Shown: positions 1 through 7,119, numbered from the stretch's first letter. The stretch is 7,274 nt of DNA from an uncultured Alphaproteobacteria bacterium (GCA_946481105.1 CAMLMM010000086.1:1-7274), one strand, 5' to 3'. Notes: generated by a model not told the origin, from the sequence alone. Numbers and translations: made by a program.

Positions 1-79
1 CGTTGGCAATCTGCACCTCGACATCAATATCGAGAACATCAATACCCTGAAAGGCAACCGTGCGGATTTTTGCGACCAT
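1..79 (-). CDS. yifB: YifB/ComM-type Mg-chelatase-like AAA+ ATPase, N-terminal 26 residues only
   Basis: Partial gene; only the first 26 codons are inside the window and the rest lies beyond the left edge. The readable start is MVAKIRTVAFQGIDVLD followed by a short acidic and hydrophobic stretch ending at VQIAN. From memory this matches the opening of the YifB/ComM family (subunit-ChlI-like N-terminal domain, then a Mg-chelatase AAA+ core), where 'VAFQGI(D/E)VLD(I/V)DVxVQIA' is typical of alphaproteobacterial members. Family members are hexameric helicase-like ATPases; ComM promotes branch migration during natural transformation. The ATG is the only start in the open frame just upstream. A purine-rich AAGGGA lies about 20 bases before it, further than usual, so the ribosome binding site is weak. 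The ATPase motifs are outside the window, so the call rests on the N-terminus alone. Confidence 0.82.
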   Translation of the reverse strand, partial: MVAKIRTVAFQGIDVLDIDVEVQIAN

Positions 80-100
80 GAATTTTTGTAATTTGTTTCC

Positions 101-114
101 CTTGCGAGAGCAAG
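101..114. repeat. Small inverted repeat in the yifB leader
   Basis: CTTGC-GAGA-GCAAG forms a 5-bp stem with a 4-base loop about 22 bases upstream of the yifB start. In the minus-strand transcript it lies just 5' of the AAGGGA sequence. It could be a minor leader hairpin, but at this length it could also be chance. Confidence 0.25.
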
Positions 115-209
115 AGTGTTTCAAATACTTACCATTTTCCACTTGCAGCAAATTTGAATAAAACTCCCGCGTTGCCGCATCGAAATATTGCCTGTAACCC
201 CTGTGAATC

Positions 210-240
210 TTGGCTTTCGCCGTATCAGGTATGTTATACT
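210..240 (+). promoter_or_regulatory. Predicted sigma-70-type promoter placing transcription start at the lipoprotein ATG
   Basis: The -35 candidate is TTGGCT (210-215) and the -10 is TATACT (235-240, five of six consensus positions), with a 19-base spacer; 18 bases if TGGCTT is taken as the -35. Transcription would start about 6-7 bases after the -10, at position 246-247. Position 247 is the A of the lipoprotein start codon, so the message would have no 5' leader. This is inferred from sequence only. Confidence 0.45.
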
Positions 241-246
241 TAAGAT

Positions 247-852
247 ATGGACTGGAATGCACAAGGATTTGACGCACACAGGTGGCGTGTCTTGTGCGGG
301 TACACAATCCTGACCGTGATGCCTATACTGCTCTCAGGATGTTCACTGGGTTGGGTACCGCAGCAAAACATGACATCGTCACCGGGCTTTAGTACCTCGC
401 TGTCGGAAACATCTGACGGTGTTACGGATGATTTTACCCCCGGCGTGTCCAAGGGGTTGCCGATGGAGAATTTTCTGCCGGAACGTGAAAAACAGGAAAA
501 AATCCGTCTGGGGTTAACAGCGGCGGAATCCAAGGCTTTGGGCTGTTCTATCCGTGACCGTTTCGACCGTGGCGCAGCCTTGGCCTATAATTTCAAGGAT
601 GAGCAGACACGTTTGGCGCTGCATTTAAACATCGAAGGACCAAGCTTCAGCGACCCCGGACGTCTTGAAGTGCACAAAGTGATGATACGCTTTACCCATA
701 AATTCCAGAAACCAAGCAAGACCGAAAAAAAGAAATGCCTGTATCCTTCCGGGTTCCAGGGGCTTGCCGGGTCAATCTATAACGAGTTCTTCCTACGCGA
801 GAATTATACGATCTGGCATGAATTACGCGATAAAGGACTGGATTTCAGATAG
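247..852 (+). CDS. Putative lipoprotein of unknown function, possibly translated from a leaderless mRNA
   Basis: A 201-residue protein of no family I recognise. Its N-terminus has a short charged region (H11, R12, R14), a hydrophobic segment (about residues 15-29) and a lipobox L29-S30-G31-C32. It should therefore be cleaved before Cys32 by signal peptidase II and lipid-anchored in the cell envelope. Residues 33-75 are rich in Ser, Thr, Gly and Pro and look like a flexible tether. Residues 80-201 look folded and carry two more cysteines (C100 and C164) that could form a periplasmic disulfide. An in-frame TAA at 241-243 rules out a longer reading. Later starts (TTG for L16, ATG for M25) would remove the basic region a signal peptide needs, so ATG 247 is preferred although no Shine-Dalgarno sequence precedes it. 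The gene stands alone and converges on the small-gene pair to its right. Confidence 0.75.
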   Translation: MDWNAQGFDAHRWRVLCGYTILTVMPILLSGCSLGWVPQQNMTSSPGFSTSLSETSDGVTDDFTPGVSKGLPMENFLPEREKQEKIRLGLTAAESKALGCSIRDRFDRGAALAYNFKDEQTRLALHLNIEGPSFSDPGRLEVHKVMIRFTHKFQKPSKTEKKKCLYPSGFQGLAGSIYNEFFLRENYTIWHELRDKGLDFR

Positions 853-881
853 ACACGAGTTCCCAGAAGTAAGTGCAATAA

Positions 882-910
882 GAAACCCCCGGACACTAAC
901 CGGGGGTTTC
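882..910. terminator. Bidirectional intrinsic terminator between convergent genes
   Basis: A perfect 11-bp inverted repeat, GAAACCCCCGG / CCGGGGGTTTC, encloses the 7-base loop ACACTAA. It lies 29 bases after the lipoprotein stop and 18 bases after the 54-residue ORF stop on the other strand. In the minus-strand transcript the hairpin is followed by the T-rich TTTCTTATT. In the plus direction the T-run is only the TTT of the stem. It should therefore act best for the minus-strand unit while also limiting read-through from the lipoprotein gene. Confidence 0.85.
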
Positions 911-928
911 GCTACGGAATTCTATCTT

Positions 929-1093
929 TTAGCCCAGAGTTTTATCAAGGGCCGGGGTTGAAACGGCAAACTGCGTGGTGGCTTCGGTCGGCGGCAGGCC
1001 CTTGGTTTCCCAAGCCTGGGACAGTTTTGAATCAAGCCCGTGCGGTTCGCAGGACGCGCATAACGATTTTGCTAAATCACGCATACTAAGCAT
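929..1093 (-). CDS. Small hypothetical protein (54 residues), probably coupled to the upstream gene
   Basis: A 54-residue ORF starting MLSMRDLAKSLCASCEPHG and ending DKTLG. I do not recognise it. The first ATG (1093-1091) lies inside the end of the 123-residue gene. The two genes overlap by 8 bases (ATGCTTAG, containing the upstream TAG), and GGAGGG sits 5 bases before this ATG, ideal spacing. A second in-frame ATG (1084-1082, Met4) would be 14 bases from the same GGAGGG and is less likely. The overlap suggests translational coupling. The protein has one CxxC (C12, C15), which alone is not enough to call a zinc site, and a Thr/Pro-rich second half. It has no signal peptide or membrane segment. 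The stop lies 18 bases before the strong 882-910 terminator, which supports a real gene end. Confidence 0.68.
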   Translation of the reverse strand: MLSMRDLAKSLCASCEPHGLDSKLSQAWETKGLPPTEATTQFAVSTPALDKTLG

Positions 1094-1457
1094 TAAATCC
1101 CTCCAGGGTCAGAATGGCATTTTCAGTCGATATGCCATTACCGGCATAGGTATAAAAAATAACAGTGCTGCGCAGATCGTCTTCTGCCTGTGGCTTGCAA
1201 TGAAACAGCAGGCGTGATTTGGTCTGGTCGCCCAGCGGCACCAGATCGCTTTCGCCATTCAGGCGCATGACCAGATTCATCACTTTACGTTCCGACAGGT
1301 TGACATCTTCCCGGGCGTCCAGCACGGTATAATCGCCAATCGGGCTCACATCCCCGTTCTGGTCCTTGCGGCAGATCAGGAAAGACCGCGCCAGCAAAGG
1401 ATTGGGGCGGTAGGTAAAACCGGCTCCTGCACTGTGTTGTGTATCTTGATTTTGCAT
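1086..1457 (-). CDS. Hypothetical protein (123 residues), first gene of a two-gene unit
   Basis: Not recognised. The protein starts MQNQDTQHSAGAGFTYRPNP and looks soluble, with no signal peptide or transmembrane segment. Residues 25-30 (SFLICR), 40-48 (IGDYTVLDA), 57-66 (RKVMNLVMRL), 82-87 (RLLFHC) and 97-104 (STVIFYTY) alternate hydrophobic and polar residues, as expected for a mainly beta fold; that is an inference from pattern only. The start is well supported: AGGGGA lies 6 bases before the ATG. It is the promoter-proximal gene of a two-gene unit, and its last bases contain the GGAGGG and ATG of the 54-residue ORF. It diverges from ahcY across 91 bases, so the two could share regulation, although nothing in the protein points to methionine metabolism. 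Confidence 0.72.
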   Translation of the reverse strand: MQNQDTQHSAGAGFTYRPNPLLARSFLICRKDQNGDVSPIGDYTVLDAREDVNLSERKVMNLVMRLNGESDLVPLGDQTKSRLLFHCKPQAEDDLRSTVIFYTYAGNGISTENAILTLEGFNA

Positions 1458-1465
1458 TGTTAATC

Positions 1466-1480
1466 CCCTAGGGTGACCCT
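1466..1480. promoter_or_regulatory. Overlapping palindromes between the 123-residue gene and ahcY
   Basis: CCCTAGGG (1466-1473, perfect 8-bp palindrome) overlaps AGGGTGACCCT (1470-1480, perfect around a central G). The first palindrome overlaps the Shine-Dalgarno AGGGGA of the minus-strand gene. The arrangement could be a repressor operator in a divergent intergenic region or a local mRNA fold. No regulator is identified, and short GC palindromes also arise by chance. Confidence 0.3.
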
Positions 1481-1494
1481 GCTTTTCTGCTTAT

Positions 1495-1524
1495 TTCACC
1501 CAAACTTAGCAGCAAAGTTTTAAT
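1495..1524 (+). promoter_or_regulatory. Candidate ahcY promoter
   Basis: TTCACC (1495-1500) and TTTAAT (1519-1524) with an 18-base spacer are the best sigma-70-like pair before ahcY. Transcription would begin near 1531, giving a leader of under 20 bases that contains AAGGA (1537-1541), 7 bases before the ATG. Both hexamers are imperfect. Confidence 0.3.
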
Positions 1525-1533
1525 GAACTATGA

Positions 1534-2865
<1,332 letters not shown>

Positions 2866-2871
2866 GAATAA

Positions 2872-2899
2872 AAAAATCCCCGCTGCGGCGGGGATTTTT
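2872..2899. terminator. Bidirectional intrinsic terminator shared by ahcY and the ATPase gene
   Basis: A perfect 12-bp inverted repeat, AAAAATCCCCGC / GCGGGGATTTTT, with the 4-base loop TGCG. A run of A on the left and T on the right gives a U-tract in either direction. It starts 7 bases after the ahcY stop and ends 3 bases before the convergent ATPase stop, so it serves both genes. Confidence 0.95.
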
Positions 2900-2901
2900 C
2901 T

Positions 2902-4035
2902 TTAGTTAGAAAATTCTTCTTTCAGCCAGTAGGCGAATAGCGGATCATCAAAGACCACACGGCCACGCACCGGGGTTTCATCCAGAATCTGCTTCTGGCG
3001 CAGCGCCTTGAGGGAAGAAGCCAGTGCCGCGCTGCTGGTGATTTCATAGGCGGCAATCATCTCTTTGGAATAGAGCTGTTCCCCGGCAATGGCGGCCAGA
3101 CGCAACACGCGCTGCTGCAATGGGCTTAATGTATTGAGCAAGGTCTGATAGGCGTAGGAATTTTGCAATGTAACAGTTTTTAGGGTCGACTTCACATCGT
3201 CCTCGGTGATAGCGCTTAACCCTTGCGCCACCAGATGGAAACAAACCATCTGCACATAGTTAGGCGTATCCTGCACCAAGTGACGCAGGAGGGTGATTGG
3301 CGCACGATCACAGGTAATGCCCACGGATTTGAACCGCCCGATAATCCAGTCGGTAAACTCCAGCCCGAAAGCAGGGAAATCAATGGTCTGGCAGGAACGG
3401 TAGAAGGGGCGGGCCTGATTGTTCATCATGTCATAGATGATGCTCTGGCGTGACCCGGTAAAAATGAACCCGACATTTTTCAGCGATTGCATATGGGCGC
3501 GCAGCGTGGCTTCCAGCCACCCGTCATCATCAATTTCGGTTATCTTCTGAAATTCATCTATGGCGACGATGACGCTTTTCCCCAGTTGGGACAGGCTCGC
3601 CAGAACATCCTGAATGGCGTCCTTGATATCCTTGTCGGCGATTTCGGCTGAGAGAGAGATGGACGGCGTGCCGCTGAACATGTCCTGTTCAACATTTACC
3701 TTGGGTGTCAGGCGGGGAACCGATTTCACCCATTCCCAGAATTTTGATGAGATACTCTGATGTGTGCGCAAAGCCCGGAGTATCTGTTGTAAAAAATCAC
3801 GGTGCGAAGTGATATTGAATACATCAATAAAGATGCAGACCTTGCCGGATTTTTCCATCTGTTTCAGAAGGTCCAGCACAAAGGATGTTTTGCCAAAACG
3901 GCGTGGGCCAATCAGGACGACATGGATGCGGTTATCAACGAATTGCCGGACTGTAGTGGTCAGTTCGGGACGACTAAGGTAAAAATCCCCTTCGACCGGG
4001 TTTCCGAAGCTGAACGGGTTATTTATCTTGGGCAT
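2902..4035 (-). CDS. P-loop ATPase of the archaeal ATPase (ATPase_2/COG1672) type, STAND-like
   Basis: A 377-residue ATP-binding protein. Numbered from the chosen start, an 'NPFSFGNPV...FYLSR' entry motif (about 6-22) precedes a Walker A GPRRFGKT (43-50), a Walker B with catalytic acid VIVAIDEFQ (155-163) and a sensor-like FTGSR (192-196). A helical region (about 225-290) and a C-terminal winged-helix-like part (about 300-360, with KALRQKQIL and a closing DDPLFAYWL) follow. This order is characteristic of the archaeal-type ATPase_2 family, a STAND/AAA relative, often annotated only as 'ATP-binding protein'; its substrate is unknown. AAGGA touches the first possible ATG (4041-4039) directly but lies 6 bases before the second (4035-4033), so the second is taken as the start. 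It is a single gene with its own candidate promoter, convergent with ahcY. No partner gene adjoins it. Confidence 0.88.
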   Translation of the reverse strand: MPKINNPFSFGNPVEGDFYLSRPELTTTVRQFVDNRIHVVLIGPRRFGKTSFVLDLLKQMEKSGKVCIFIDVFNITSHRDFLQQILRALRTHQSISSKFWEWVKSVPRLTPKVNVEQDMFSGTPSISLSAEIADKDIKDAIQDVLASLSQLGKSVIVAIDEFQKITEIDDDGWLEATLRAHMQSLKNVGFIFTGSRQSIIYDMMNNQARPFYRSCQTIDFPAFGLEFTDWIIGRFKSVGITCDRAPITLLRHLVQDTPNYVQMVCFHLVAQGLSAITEDDVKSTLKTVTLQNSYAYQTLLNTLSPLQQRVLRLAAIAGEQLYSKEMIAAYEITSSAALASSLKALRQKQILDETPVRGRVVFDDPLFAYWLKEEFSN

Positions 4036-4057
4036 GTCCACATTCCTTGCTTATTAA

Positions 4058-4086
4058 TTAGTAACAAATTGCTTACATATTGGCAA
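4058..4086 (-). promoter_or_regulatory. Candidate promoter of the ATPase gene
   Basis: On the minus strand TTGCCA (4086-4081) is followed, after 17 bases, by TACTAA (4063-4058). The predicted start is near 4051, giving a leader of about 16 bases that contains the AAGGA ribosome binding site. The -35 is good and the -10 poor. No competing pair was seen between this and the palindromic element. Confidence 0.35.
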
Positions 4087-4133
4087 GTAAAAAATGTGAC
4101 GTGTTGGTCGTGACAAAGTTTTTTGGGAGTTAT

Positions 4134-4228
4134 CGTCATTGCGAGGAACGAAGTGACGAAGCAATCCACGAGTTGGTGTAAATAAAATGGATTGCCGCGT
4201 CGGAACGATGTTCCTCCTCGCAATGACG
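4134..4228. repeat. Dispersed palindromic repeat unit (REP/MITE-like), non-coding
   Basis: About 95 bases with inverted ends. The left arm opens with CGTCATTGCGAGGA (4134-4147) and the right arm closes with its complement, broken by an extra TCC. The inner ends GCAATCCA (4161-4168) and TGGATTGC (4188-4195) are also complementary, around an AT-rich loop. Each arm is itself bounded by ATTGC/GCAAT (4138-4142 with 4161-4165; 4191-4195 with 4220-4224), so it can fold as one long hairpin or two short ones. The right arm also has GGAAC-GAT-GTTCC. 'GTCATTGCGAGGA...GACGAAGCAATCC' is a wording I recall from intergenic palindromic repeats in several bacterial genomes, including Rickettsia-like alphaproteobacteria. 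It lies between the VOC stop and the ATPase promoter and carries no gene. Confidence 0.8.
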
Positions 4229-4260
4229 GGGAGAGGCCTTGAAGGGGAAAGATACCAGCT

Positions 4261-4713
4261 TTAAGCAGCCTTTTTCTGGTTCGCGAATTTGTCTTTGGCG
4301 CGACGGCGGACTTCATCATCCGATACGTCTTCGACATGCAGGGCGACACTCCATACCTGGCCATAGGGATCAATGAATCCGGCCACACGGTCACCGTAAA
4401 ACATATCTTCCGGCTCGAATGTCGTTGTGGCTCCACGTTCCTTCGCCCGTTTGAACACAGCGTCCGGGTCGCTGACATACACATAAGTCGAACATCTGGT
4501 GGGGCCTTGGGTCATCGGGCAGGCTTCAGCCAGCATAATCTGGGAATCACCGACCCGCAGGCAGGCATGGCCGATTTTGCCGTCCGGCGTATCCATGCGG
4601 AATTCTTCGCTCGCATCCAGCACATATTTATAGAAATCAATGGCGGCGGCGGCATCTTTGAGCGCCAGATAGGGTGTTACACTATTGGATGTGGCGGGTT
4701 TTTTATCGGTCAT
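4261..4713 (-). CDS. VOC-superfamily (glyoxalase/PhnB-like) protein
   Basis: A 150-residue protein with the two beta-alpha-beta-beta-beta modules of the vicinal-oxygen-chelate fold. Module one is about residues 12-63 (VTPYLALKDAAAAIDFYKYV, then IGHACLRVGDSQIMLAE). Module two is about 76-128 (TYVYVSDPDAVFKRAKERGA, then MFYGDRVAGFIDPYGQVWSV). The 'FYGDR...DP(Y/F)GxxW' block and the closing 'HVEDVSDDEVRRRA' are typical of the PhnB-like/YdcR-type branch usually annotated as glyoxalase or bleomycin-resistance family. The substrate cannot be read from sequence. H49 and E63 are possible metal ligands by position, which is inference. A lysine-rich tail (KDKFANQKKAA) ends it. AAGGAG lies 8 bases before the ATG. 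It follows the 104-residue gene by 59 bases with no clear terminator between, so co-transcription is possible. Its 3' side carries the palindromic element. Confidence 0.9.
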   Translation of the reverse strand: MTDKKPATSNSVTPYLALKDAAAAIDFYKYVLDASEEFRMDTPDGKIGHACLRVGDSQIMLAEACPMTQGPTRCSTYVYVSDPDAVFKRAKERGATTTFEPEDMFYGDRVAGFIDPYGQVWSVALHVEDVSDDEVRRRAKDKFANQKKAA

Positions 4714-4772
4714 GGGAAATCTCCTTGCTGGGGTTGCTAAGACAACTTTTCAGCCAAGGGGAAGTTCCAGAA

Positions 4773-5087
4773 TTAAACAAATTGTGGTTGGGGACCTAAA
4801 GTAATTAGACGGTCATCTATCCCCAATTCACGCAAATGCGTTGGCCGCGGCTTGGACGGGTCGATTTCGCGGGTCACATAGTCCACCAGGGGAACAGGGG
4901 TAATGAGCGTCACGTAACCAGCAGCCAATAACAGTTGGGCATCGCTCATATCCTGAAAGGCTGCAGTAATCATTACGTCTTCCATAGGATGATCCGATTT
5001 TTTCTCTGCCAAGCCTCGATGGGCTTGTTCAAAATGCGCGGCGAGATCGGCAATATTATATACATATCGTGGCTGTAATGGCTTCAT
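4773..5087 (-). CDS. Hypothetical protein (104 residues)
   Basis: Not recognised. The protein starts MKPLQPRYVYNIADLAAHFE and appears cytosolic: there is no signal peptide, and the hydrophobic part (about 52-68, LLLAAGYVTLITPVPLV) contains two prolines and is short for a membrane span. Residues 11-30 and 47-57 look helical and amphipathic. The C-terminal third (71-99) is charged, with DPSKPRPTHLREL. The start is supported by GGGAG 8 bases before the ATG and by a promoter with a perfect TTGACA upstream. It is the first gene after the divergent rpsA leader and precedes the VOC gene by 59 bases, so the two may form one transcript; nothing in its sequence ties it to VOC chemistry. Confidence 0.68.
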   Translation of the reverse strand: MKPLQPRYVYNIADLAAHFEQAHRGLAEKKSDHPMEDVMITAAFQDMSDAQLLLAAGYVTLITPVPLVDYVTREIDPSKPRPTHLRELGIDDRLITLGPQPQFV

Positions 5088-5115
5088 AGTATAAGCTCCC
5101 TCTCTTTTTTGAATT

Positions 5116-5142
5116 TCTATAATACAAAGGCAGTTCTGTCAA
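5116..5142 (-). promoter_or_regulatory. Candidate promoter for the 104-residue gene
   Basis: On the minus strand a perfect TTGACA (5142-5137) is followed after 15 bases by TATAGA (5121-5116). The 15-base spacer is shorter than ideal; a 17-base spacer gives TAGAAA. Transcription would start about 20 bases before the ATG. The same bases read on the plus strand contain a perfect TATAAT (5118-5123), but with no good -35 before it. Confidence 0.4.
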
Positions 5143-5178
5143 AGGTTTTATGCATTTTCGGATCTGCGCAAGAAAGGC

Positions 5179-5208
5179 TTGCCTTCCCGGGGGTCGCCTG
5201 TGTATAAC
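5179..5208 (+). promoter_or_regulatory. Candidate rpsA promoter
   Basis: TTGCCT (5179-5184) and TATAAC (5203-5208) with an 18-base spacer. The -35 is embedded in the near-palindrome AAGGC-TT-GCCTT (5174-5185), which could be an operator or chance. Transcription would start near 5215 and give a leader of about 100 bases before rpsA. Confidence 0.45.
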
Positions 5209-5214
5209 TCCGTC

Positions 5215-5318
5215 TGCTTATCCGACACGACAGCGCGGTTCGCGGGTTTTAAGCCGCAACACTGCCCTGATCCTCTGGTGGAGACGGCATATCTTATTTC
5301 TGAAGAGGAAATAACGTC
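5215..5318 (+). promoter_or_regulatory. rpsA 5' leader with a hairpin that presents the ribosome binding site
   Basis: TTATTTC (5294-5300) and GAAATAA (5308-5314) form a 7-bp AU-rich stem whose loop TGAAGAG, with the next bases, contains the purine-rich Shine-Dalgarno region (AAGAGGAA, 5303-5310). Further upstream, CCGC (5254-5257) can pair with GCGG at 5235-5238 or at 5242-5245, giving mutually exclusive hairpins. In E. coli, S1 represses its own mRNA through a structured initiation region. A similar role here is an inference from structure only. Confidence 0.35.
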
Positions 5319-7088
5319 ATGGCACACGCAGCAGCCAATCTTAAAGACCGTGAGGAGTCATCAGAGTTTGCCGCTCTCCTCGCTGGTTCAATGAACCAAA
5401 AGGCTAAATTCACCGGACAAGTTGTCAAAGGCCGTATCGTTGGACAAACGGATGATTCCGTTATCGTCGACGTGGGTCTGAAATCGGAAGGCCGTATCGC
5501 CAAGCGCGAATTCAGCCTGCCGGGACAGGATCCGGAAATCCGCATGGGCGATACTGTTGAAGTATTCGTTGAGCGGATGGAAGACCGGGACGGCTATACC
5601 GTTCTCTCGCGTGAAAAAGCACGCCGTGAGGAAGTATGGGTCGTTCTTGAGAAGAACTGTGAAAACAAAGAACGTGTCACAGGTATCATCTTCTCACGCG
5701 TTAAAGGTGGTTTCACCGTTGATCTGGGCGGCGCGGTTGCGTTCCTGCCAGGTTCACAGGTTGATATCCGTCCGGTACGCGACGTATCCCCGCTTATGGG
5801 TACACCGCAGCCATTCATGATCTTGAAAATGGACCGTCAGCGCGGCAACATTGTTGTCTCCCGCCGTGCGGTACTTGAAGAGAGCCGTGAAGAGGCACGT
5901 TCAGAATTGATGGGCCAACTCCGCGAGGGGTCGATCGTAACGGGTGTTGTGAAAAACATCACCGATTACGGTGCCTTTATCGATCTGGGCGGCGTCGATG
6001 GTCTGCTCCACGTGACCGATATTTCCTGGAAACGCGTCAACCACCCATCCGAAGTTCTGTCGGTTGGTCAGTCGATCGAAGTCCAGATTATCCGTTACAA
6101 CGAAGAGAACCAGCGTATTTCCCTGGGCATGAAGCAACTGGAATCTGATCCATGGGCTGAAGTGACCAAGAAATACACGCCGGGCATGCGTTCGACAGGC
6201 AAGATCACGAATATCACCGATTACGGTGCGTTCGTTGAACTCGAGCCAGGCATCGAAGGCCTTGTCCACGTGTCGGAAATGTCCTGGACCAAGAAAAACG
6301 TTCACCCGAACAAGATCGTGACACCAGGTCAGGAAGTCAATGTTCAGGTGCTCGACATCGATATGGACAAGCGTCGTATCTCCCTGGGCATCAAACAAAC
6401 CCAGGACAACCCATGGTCCGGCTTCGCGGCTGAGCACCAGGTTGGCCAGGAGATGGAAGGCGAAATCCGTAACATCACCGAGTTCGGCCTGTTCGTAGGC
6501 ATGACCGAGGACATCGATGGCATGGTTCACCTCTCTGACATCTCGTGGGATGATTCCAGCGAAGAAGCCCTCAAAGCCTACAAGAAAGGCGACATGGTCA
6601 AAGTCCGTATTCTGGACATTGACGCCGCCAAGGAACGTGTGGCTCTGGGCATCAAGCAACTGACCGAAGATAAAGGGTCGGAAGCTATGTCTGGTATCGC
6701 GAAAGGCCAGGTCGTGACCTGTACCGTTACCGAAGTTCATGACAAAGGTATCGAAGTCATGATCAACGATACGGTTAAAGGTTCGATCAAACGTGCCGAT
6801 CTGTCCCGTGAGCGTTCTGAGCAACGTCCTGATCGTTTTGCTGTCGGCGAAAAAGTCGATGCGAAAGTCATCAGTGTCGATGCGAAGAAACACGCGCTGG
6901 GTCTCTCGATCAAGCAACGTGAAATCGACGAAGATAAAGCCGCTATGGCTGCATTCGGTTCTACCGAATCCGGCGCATCGCTTGGCGATATCCTCGGTGC
7001 CGCTCTGAAAGGCGCGCCAGCTGCTCCGGCAGAAGACGCCCCGAAGAAAAAGGCCACGAAAAAGAAATCTGACGAATCTGCTGAATAA
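5319..7088 (+). CDS. rpsA: 30S ribosomal protein S1
   Basis: An RNA-binding protein of the small subunit that captures and unfolds mRNA for translation initiation. The 589 residues contain six S1 (OB-fold) repeats: about 33-99, 117-183, 204-272, 289-359, 376-446 and 463-532. Repeats 3-5 are the most canonical, with ITDYGAFIDLGG...HVTDISW, ITDYGAFVELEP...HVSEMSW and ITEFGLFVGMTE...HLSDISW. Repeats 1 and 2 are divergent ribosome-docking types. Repeat 6 is degenerate, lacking the usual G-A/L-F core. After the last repeat comes an Ala/Pro-rich linker (564-574) and a lysine-rich tail (575-583, KKKATKKKS), beyond the E. coli length of 557. The start MAHAAANLKDREE follows AGAGGAA with about 8 bases of spacing. 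Neither cmk upstream nor ihfB downstream, frequent neighbours in Proteobacteria, is evident. The gene has its own promoter and terminator. Confidence 0.98.
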   Translation: MAHAAANLKDREESSEFAALLAGSMNQKAKFTGQVVKGRIVGQTDDSVIVDVGLKSEGRIAKREFSLPGQDPEIRMGDTVEVFVERMEDRDGYTVLSREKARREEVWVVLEKNCENKERVTGIIFSRVKGGFTVDLGGAVAFLPGSQVDIRPVRDVSPLMGTPQPFMILKMDRQRGNIVVSRRAVLEESREEARSELMGQLREGSIVTGVVKNITDYGAFIDLGGVDGLLHVTDISWKRVNHPSEVLSVGQSIEVQIIRYNEENQRISLGMKQLESDPWAEVTKKYTPGMRSTGKITNITDYGAFVELEPGIEGLVHVSEMSWTKKNVHPNKIVTPGQEVNVQVLDIDMDKRRISLGIKQTQDNPWSGFAAEHQVGQEMEGEIRNITEFGLFVGMTEDIDGMVHLSDISWDDSSEEALKAYKKGDMVKVRILDIDAAKERVALGIKQLTEDKGSEAMSGIAKGQVVTCTVTEVHDKGIEVMINDTVKGSIKRADLSRERSEQRPDRFAVGEKVDAKVISVDAKKHALGLSIKQREIDEDKAAMAAFGSTESGASLGDILGAALKGAPAAPAEDAPKKKATKKKSDESAE

Positions 7089-7119
7089 TCAGTGTGTTAG
7101 TCCGAAGTTAGTTTAAGGG

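Noticed and set aside
119..158. Inverted TTCAAAT / ATTTGAA between yifB and the lipoprotein gene
   Set aside because: AT-rich 7-base arms about 25 bases apart are too weak to separate from chance.
764..961. A 65-codon plus-strand frame running through the terminator at 882-910
   Set aside because: It overlaps the lipoprotein gene, contains the terminator hairpin and lacks a ribosome binding site.
4023..4484. A 153-codon minus-strand open frame spanning the palindromic element
   Set aside because: It overlaps the VOC gene in another frame and runs through the repeat; it lacks protein-like composition and a convincing start.
5179..5394. A 71-codon open frame across the rpsA leader
   Set aside because: It would start at TTG inside the predicted -35 box, without a ribosome binding site, and runs out of frame into rpsA.
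5958..6229. A 17-base direct repeat, ATCACCGATTACGGTGC, at 5958-5974 and 6213-6229
   Set aside because: It encodes the same ITDYGA motif in S1 repeats 3 and 4, so protein domain duplication explains it.
5901..6917. A 338-codon open frame antisense to rpsA
   Set aside because: Shadow of a highly biased gene; the product is rich in Phe, Asp and His with no recognisable fold, and rpsA is unambiguous.
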